A stretch of 10,387 bases of DNA from the NCBI GenBank assembly GCA_012032215.1, contig JAAURO010000032.1:1-10387 (forward strand), read 5' to 3'. Below are positions 6,849 to 10,387 of this stretch, piece by piece (within the stretch, counting starts at the first letter, position 1; each line of letters starts with the position of its first letter). The position numbers and the translations under genes are program-made. Below the pieces are notes generated by a model. It worked only from the letters and a program-made list of their open reading frames with translations. It ran no database searches and was not told the origin of the DNA. The stretch comes from Limnobacter sp. Lineage in GTDB: Bacteria > Pseudomonadota > Gammaproteobacteria > Burkholderiales > Burkholderiaceae_B.

Positions 6849-7846
6849 ATGCCCACCCTGCCCTTACGCACCACACACACCGACACCGACTACCTACGAA
6901 TGGCCAAAGAAGCCCTGGCCATTGAAGCCACGGCAGTGGCAGCGCTTGCCGATAAACTGGGCAGCGGTTTTACCGAAACCGTGCAGGCCATACTGGCGTG
7001 CAAGGGGCGGATTATCCTTATCGGGGTCGGAAAATCGGGCCTGATCGCCCGCAAAATTGCGGCCACTTTTGCCAGCACGGGCACCCCGGCATTTTTGTAC
7101 ATGCCACAGAAGCCTCGCACGGCGATTTGGGCATGATCACCGCCCAGGATGTGGTCATTGCACTGTCCAATTCTGGCAACACCGAAGAACTGCTTGAAGT
7201 ACTGCCCGCCATAAAACGGCGCGGAGCACCCATTGTGGCGCTTACGGGCAAACTGGATTCCACTTTGGCACGTCAGGCCGATTTCGTATTAAACGCTTCG
7301 GTTGACAAAGAAGCCTGCCCCCTTAACCTGGCCCCCACCGCCAGCACCACAGCCGCACTGGCACTGGGTGATGCACTGGCCGTGGTGGTGCTGAAAGCGC
7401 GCGGATTCTCTGAAGAAGACTTCGCCCTGTCCCACCCCGGTGGCAGCCTGGGCCGCAAACTGCTTACCCGCGTGCAGGATGTCATGCGCACGGGCGAGCG
7501 CATCCCGAGCGTGCCAGCAAACGCCTCGCTCGTGGACGCCATTCTGGAAATCACCCGCAAAGGCCTGGGAATGACCGCGATTGTAGGCGAAGACCAAACC
7601 CTGAAAGGCGTTTTTACCGATGGCGATTTACGTCGTCTCATCGAAAAAGGCCAGGATATCCGCGCACTGAGCGTACAACAAACCATGACCTTCAAGCCCA
7701 AAACCATTGGCGCAGACCGGCTGGCTGTAGAAGCAGTACACCTCATGGAAACCTGCCGCATCAGCCAGGTAATTGTGACCGATGACAACCAGCGTGTTAT
7801 TGGCGCCTTGAACTTTCACGACCTTTTTGAAGCCAAAGTGGTATGA
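6849..7846 (+). CDS. kdsD: D-arabinose-5-phosphate isomerase KdsD, apparent 1-base deletion at 7092-7096
   Basis: KdsD interconverts ribulose-5-phosphate and arabinose-5-phosphate, the first step toward Kdo for LPS. The SIS domain contains GVGKSGLIARKIAATFASTGTPA, ASHGDLGM, SNSGNTEE and SHPGGSLGR with its conserved histidine. Two CBS domains follow, one from VQDVMRTGERIPSV to the VFTDGDLRRL strand and one ending in RVIGALNFHDLFEA. The frame breaks at a run of five T (7092-7096). Six T would give GTPAFFVHATEASHGDLG and a 332-residue protein, against 328 in E. coli. The ATG at 6849 has AGGA (6839-6842) six bases upstream. The stop overlaps the kdsC start by four bases. Because the isomerase is normally needed for LPS, an error in the sequence is likelier than a dead gene. 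KpsF/GutQ-type paralogues share this architecture. Confidence 0.93.
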
Positions 7847-8385
7847 ACCCAGAACAGACAACCGCTGGCCGTACCGCAAAAACCGCCGCCAGCCACATCA
7901 AATTCATGGGCTTTGACGTAGACGGCACGCTGACCGATGGCGGCCTGTACTTTGGCCCGCAGGGCGAGGTTTTTAAACAGTTTTCGGTGTTTGACGGCCA
8001 AGGCCTGCGGCTTTTAATGGACCACGGCATCTGCGTAGCCTGGATAACCGCGCGCAGCAGCACGATTGTGGAAAAACGCGCCTCCGACCTTGGCATTGCC
8101 TACGTGGTGCAAGGTTGCAAAAACAAGTTGCAGGCCTTCGACGCCATTCGCCAAAGCCTGAAACTGGGCTGGGAATCGTGCGGCTTTTTTGGCGACGACT
8201 GGCCCGATTACCCTGTGATTAAAAAAGTAGCCCTGGCTTGCACCACCCCCACAGCACCGCAGGCCATGCGCAACACCGCAAACTGGATCAACACCCGGCC
8301 CGCTGGCCATGGTGGGGTGCGAGAACTGTGCGATTTCATACTCAGCCACCAAGCCCACTACAACAACCCCTGGGAGCAGAATTGA
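7843..8385 (+). CDS. kdsC: 3-deoxy-D-manno-octulosonate 8-phosphate phosphatase KdsC
   Basis: KdsC is a cytoplasmic HAD-superfamily phosphatase that removes phosphate from Kdo-8-P, giving free Kdo for CMP activation. The 180 residues carry all HAD motifs. The nucleophile and acid/base are D25 and D27 in DVDGTLTDG, motif II is T69 in ITARSS, motif III is K95 in the KNKL segment, and the motif IV magnesium ligands are D118/D119 with D122 in GDDWPD. There is no cap domain, as expected for this tetrameric C0-type family. The loop usually written GDDxxDLPVM reads GDDWPDYPVI here. An extension of about 17 residues precedes the core. The ATG overlaps the kdsD stop (ATGA), so the start is well supported and probably translationally coupled. 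The stop TGA directly abuts the lptC ATG. Confidence 0.96.
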   Translation: MNPEQTTAGRTAKTAASHIKFMGFDVDGTLTDGGLYFGPQGEVFKQFSVFDGQGLRLLMDHGICVAWITARSSTIVEKRASDLGIAYVVQGCKNKLQAFDAIRQSLKLGWESCGFFGDDWPDYPVIKKVALACTTPTAPQAMRNTANWINTRPAGHGGVRELCDFILSHQAHYNNPWEQN

Positions 8386-8967
8386 ATGGCCAGACCTGCA
8401 GGCTCCATGCTGGCGCAATTCTCACCGCTACTGCTCACCCTGGTGCTTGCGAGTGGCTCTTACTGGCTGGCCCGTCAATCCGAACTGGGCTTGCTGGGCA
8501 TGGGCCAATCCACCAGTGACAAACTGCCCGATTACTACTTCACCGAATTTCGTTCCGAACGCTACGAAGTGTTTACAGGCCGCTCTGCCTTGCTGACCGG
8601 AAACTCGGCACAGCACACCCCCGCCACAGACACTCTGGTTATCAGCAGCCCCAAGGCCTATCAATACGAAGGCGGCAACACCGTTAAAATGCATGCCGAA
8701 ACCGCATTTTATCAAGTAGAAAAAGACCTCATCACACTCAAAGGCAATGCCGTAGTGGTGCAACAGGCTCCGCCCAAAACCACCACCATTCGTGCCGACA
8801 CCCTGGTTTCCAACGGACCACAGCATACGGTTTCCAGCACCAGCAAAACCCTCGTAGAACAAGGCAACCGTACCCTGCAAACCGATTCTTTCACCTTCAA
8901 CACAGAAAGCGGCGAAGGCCAGGCACAGGGAAAAGTCCAACTCATCGTAAAGGCACCTGAATCATGA
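8386..8967 (+). CDS. lptC: LPS export system protein LptC
   Basis: LptC is the bitopic inner-membrane subunit that takes LPS from the LptB2FG transporter and passes it to LptA. The 193-residue product has one N-terminal transmembrane helix at about 9-28 (LAQFSPLLLTLVLASGSYWLA). A periplasmic beta-jelly-roll domain follows, beginning PDYYFTEFRSERYEVF, with repeats such as VKMHAETAFYQVEKDLITLKGNAVV that are characteristic of LptC/LptA/OstA folds. Length matches the family (about 190). The start ATG follows the kdsC TGA with no gap. The stop overlaps the lptA start (ATGA), so all four junctions from kdsD to lptB suggest coupled translation. Sequence conservation in LptC is generally low, so fold pattern plus position carries the call. 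Confidence 0.93.
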   Translation: MARPAGSMLAQFSPLLLTLVLASGSYWLARQSELGLLGMGQSTSDKLPDYYFTEFRSERYEVFTGRSALLTGNSAQHTPATDTLVISSPKAYQYEGGNTVKMHAETAFYQVEKDLITLKGNAVVVQQAPPKTTTIRADTLVSNGPQHTVSSTSKTLVEQGNRTLQTDSFTFNTESGEGQAQGKVQLIVKAPES

Positions 8968-9566
8968 AGTTATCGCCAGCACCCGGCCTGCTTCTTCTTG
9001 CTGCACTCGCTGGCACGCTTGCCACAGGCATGGTTGGCTATGCCGGCAAGGTGCTGGCCCTGAGCAGCGACAAAAACCAGCCCACCACCATCGACTCCAA
9101 CAAAATGACCTACGACGACAAAAAAAACGTCAACGTGTTTTCAGGCAATGTGCTGCTCACACGCGGCACACTGGTGGTTACCGGCAACAAACTCACGCTT
9201 ACCCAAAAAGAAGACGGCACCCAGTTTGCCGTAGTAGAAGGCGAACCCGCCCGCTTTCAGCAACAGCGCGATTCCGAACCCACCCAAACCCTGTTCATTA
9301 AAGGGCGAGCCAGCCGAATCGACATCGATGGCGCCAAAGAAATCGTGACCCTCACCAACAACGCCAACATCCAGAAACTGGATGGAAAAGCCATTACGGA
9401 AGAAATATCCGGCAAAGTCATCGTGTACGAACAGCTCACCGAATACCTCACCGTACAAGGCTCGAACAAGGCCAGCGGTGGCTCGGGACGCGTGCAGGCC
9501 GTAATCCAGCCGCGCTCGGCCAGCCCCCCTCCCTCCGCAACCACCAACGGGGCAGAGCGCCAATGA
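8964..9566 (+). CDS. lptA: LPS transport periplasmic protein LptA
   Basis: LptA polymerises into the periplasmic bridge that shields the lipid A acyl chains between LptC and LptD. The 200-residue product starts with a cleavable-looking signal peptide (hydrophobic stretch about 8-30, possible cleavage after VLALS or nearby). An OstA-like beta-jelly-roll domain then runs from about residue 42 ([21 protein letters not shown]) to about 165. Typical strands include [38 protein letters not shown] and the late EYLTVQGSN. The last 30 residues are low-complexity (Pro, Ser, Ala, Thr) and probably disordered. The start overlaps the lptC stop by four bases, and the stop overlaps the lptB start in the same way. 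Confidence 0.95.
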   Translation: MKLSPAPGLLLLAALAGTLATGMVGYAGKVLALSSDKNQPTTIDSNKMTYDDKKNVNVFSGNVLLTRGTLVVTGNKLTLTQKEDGTQFAVVEGEPARFQQQRDSEPTQTLFIKGRASRIDIDGAKEIVTLTNNANIQKLDGKAITEEISGKVIVYEQLTEYLTVQGSNKASGGSGRVQAVIQPRSASPPPSATTNGAERQ

Positions 9567-10331
9567 CCACTCAAGCCCACAACGCCGAACAGCCAGTGCG
9601 GCCAGAACAGGCGCAGCACCGACTTCAGGCATTTAATCTTAAAAAAGCCTACCGCGGCAAAAAGGTGATTGAAGACGTGTCGCTGCACGTGGACATGGGC
9701 GAAGTGGTGGGCCTGCTCGGCCCCAACGGCGCAGGCAAAACCACCTGTTTTTACATGATAGTAGGGCTGGTGGCGGCCGACGAAGGCCATATTCACCTGG
9801 AAGGCACGGACATCACCCTGCAAGCCATTCACCAGCGCTCCCGCGCAGGGCTTTCGTACCTGCCACAAGAAGCCTCGGTATTTCGCAAACTCAGCGTAGA
9901 AGACAACATTCGCGCCATTCTGGAAATCAATCCGCCCGAAGGCCCACTCGAAGACACTGTCAGCGAACTGCTCAGCGAACTGCAAATTCAGCACATTCGC
10001 ACCTCGATTGCAGCCTCGTTGTCTGGCGGCGAACGCAGACGCCTGGAAATTGCCCGCGCACTGGCCACCAAACCGCGCTTTATTTTGCTCGACGAACCCT
10101 TTGCCGGAGTAGACCCGATTGCCGTGCTGGAAATTCAGCGCATTGTAACGTTTTTGAAATCCAGGAACATCGGCGTGCTGATTACCGATCACAACGTGCG
10201 TGAAACGCTCGGTATCTGCGACCGCGCCTACATCATCAGCGCAGGACATGTGCTGGCCTCGGGCACTCCCGCCCAAATCATGAAACGACGACGTGCGCCG
10301 CGTGTACCTGGGCGAGCACTTCCGCATGTAA
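9563..10331 (+). CDS. lptB: LPS export ABC transporter ATPase LptB, apparent 1-base insertion at 10283-10285
   Basis: LptB is the dimeric cytoplasmic ATPase powering LPS extraction by LptFG. Walker A is GPNGAGKTT (53-61), the Q-loop follows in [14 protein letters not shown], the signature is LSGGERRR (153-160), Walker B with its glutamate is [13 protein letters not shown] (173-185), and the H-loop is [10 protein letters not shown] (207-216). After residue 240 (AQIM) the frame departs from the family. The conserved end [14 protein letters not shown] with TAA at 10329-10331 lies one frame over and is restored if AAA (10283-10285) is read as AA, giving 255 residues. Without that change the frame has no stop before the window edge and enters rpoN in frame. 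The N-terminus is about 20 residues longer than usual. The ATG overlaps the lptA stop (ATGA). Confidence 0.93.
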
Positions 10332-10345
10332 GGCGCAGTGCACCC

Positions 10346-10387
10346 ATGAAACAAACACTCGGCCTGAAAGTTCGCAAGGGCTTGCAT
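10346..10387 (+). CDS. rpoN: RNA polymerase sigma-54 factor RpoN, first 14 codons (partial at right edge)
   Basis: The ATG at 10346 begins [14 protein letters not shown]. This matches the sigma-54 N-terminus (typically MKxTLxLRxxQxLxLTPQLQQ), the activator-interacting region I. It follows the lptB stop by 14 bases, the standard position of rpoN after lptB in proteobacteria. Only 14 codons are in the window, so the call leans on context. No strong Shine-Dalgarno is visible in GGCGCAGTGCACCC, which suggests coupling to lptB translation. Confidence 0.8.
   Translation, partial: MKQTLGLKVRKGLH

Noticed and set aside
6739..6876. N-terminal extension of the antiporter to 6876
   Set aside because: It would overlap the kdsD start and promoter, and its sequence lacks family similarity; homology begins at about 6738.
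9257..10387. 376-codon minus-strand open frame, the longest uninterrupted frame at the right end
   Set aside because: Antisense to lptA, lptB and rpoN; length comes from codon bias of the real genes, and the product matches no family.
1..10387. CRISPR array, tRNA/rRNA, insertion sequence, prophage or toxin-antitoxin system
   Set aside because: I saw no regularly spaced repeats, cloverleaf, transposase, terminal inverted repeats, integrase or toxin-antitoxin-like pairs on either strand.

Overview
The window looks like a chromosomal core segment of a betaproteobacterium, most likely of the order Burkholderiales, with moderate GC content. The main evidence is gene order. A kdsD-kdsC-lptC-lptA-lptB-rpoN run diverges from a Kef-type cation:proton antiporter, and a secA gene is preceded by an M23 peptidase and diverges from a DUF721/DciA-family gene. 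Both arrangements are familiar from that order. I could not run searches, so all family calls come from reading the translated sequence.

Layout. The minus strand of 1-1774 holds the first 591 codons of secA, which runs off the left edge. Upstream of it is a 158-base leader with three complementary segments that could form alternative hairpins. Next comes a membrane-anchored M23 metallopeptidase (1933-2889, minus). A 56-base divergent promoter region separates it from a DUF721/DciA-like gene (2946-3433, plus). A cargo-like gene follows (3512-4160, plus) that encodes a probable PL7/alginate-lyase-2-like beta-jelly-roll protein. The stretch 4161-4740 has no convincing gene, only a weak 104-codon frame on the minus strand. 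A Kef-type CPA2 antiporter with an RCK domain occupies 4741-6738 (minus) and diverges from kdsD at 6849.

The plus-strand run from 6849 to the right edge is one tight operon. KdsD makes arabinose-5-phosphate and KdsC finishes free Kdo, the inner-core sugar of LPS. LptC, LptA and LptB carry LPS from the inner membrane across the periplasm. rpoN (sigma-54) begins 14 bases after the lptB stop. Genes overlap by ATGA or abut, which points to translational coupling. With secA (protein export) and the M23 enzyme (peptidoglycan), the window is mostly about building the cell envelope.

The most striking feature is a set of six one-base disruptions of otherwise well-conserved reading frames: dciA-like, PL7-like, antiporter (two), kdsD and lptB. 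Several lie in short homopolymers, and correcting each one gives a protein of normal family length. Because kdsD and lptB are usually essential, sequencing or assembly error is the simplest explanation. The lptB shift is curious because, as written, it puts lptB in frame with rpoN. I do not see a clearly new defence or mobile system. The best candidates for novelty are the secA leader structure and the signal-less PL7-like protein at the junction between the two core blocks.
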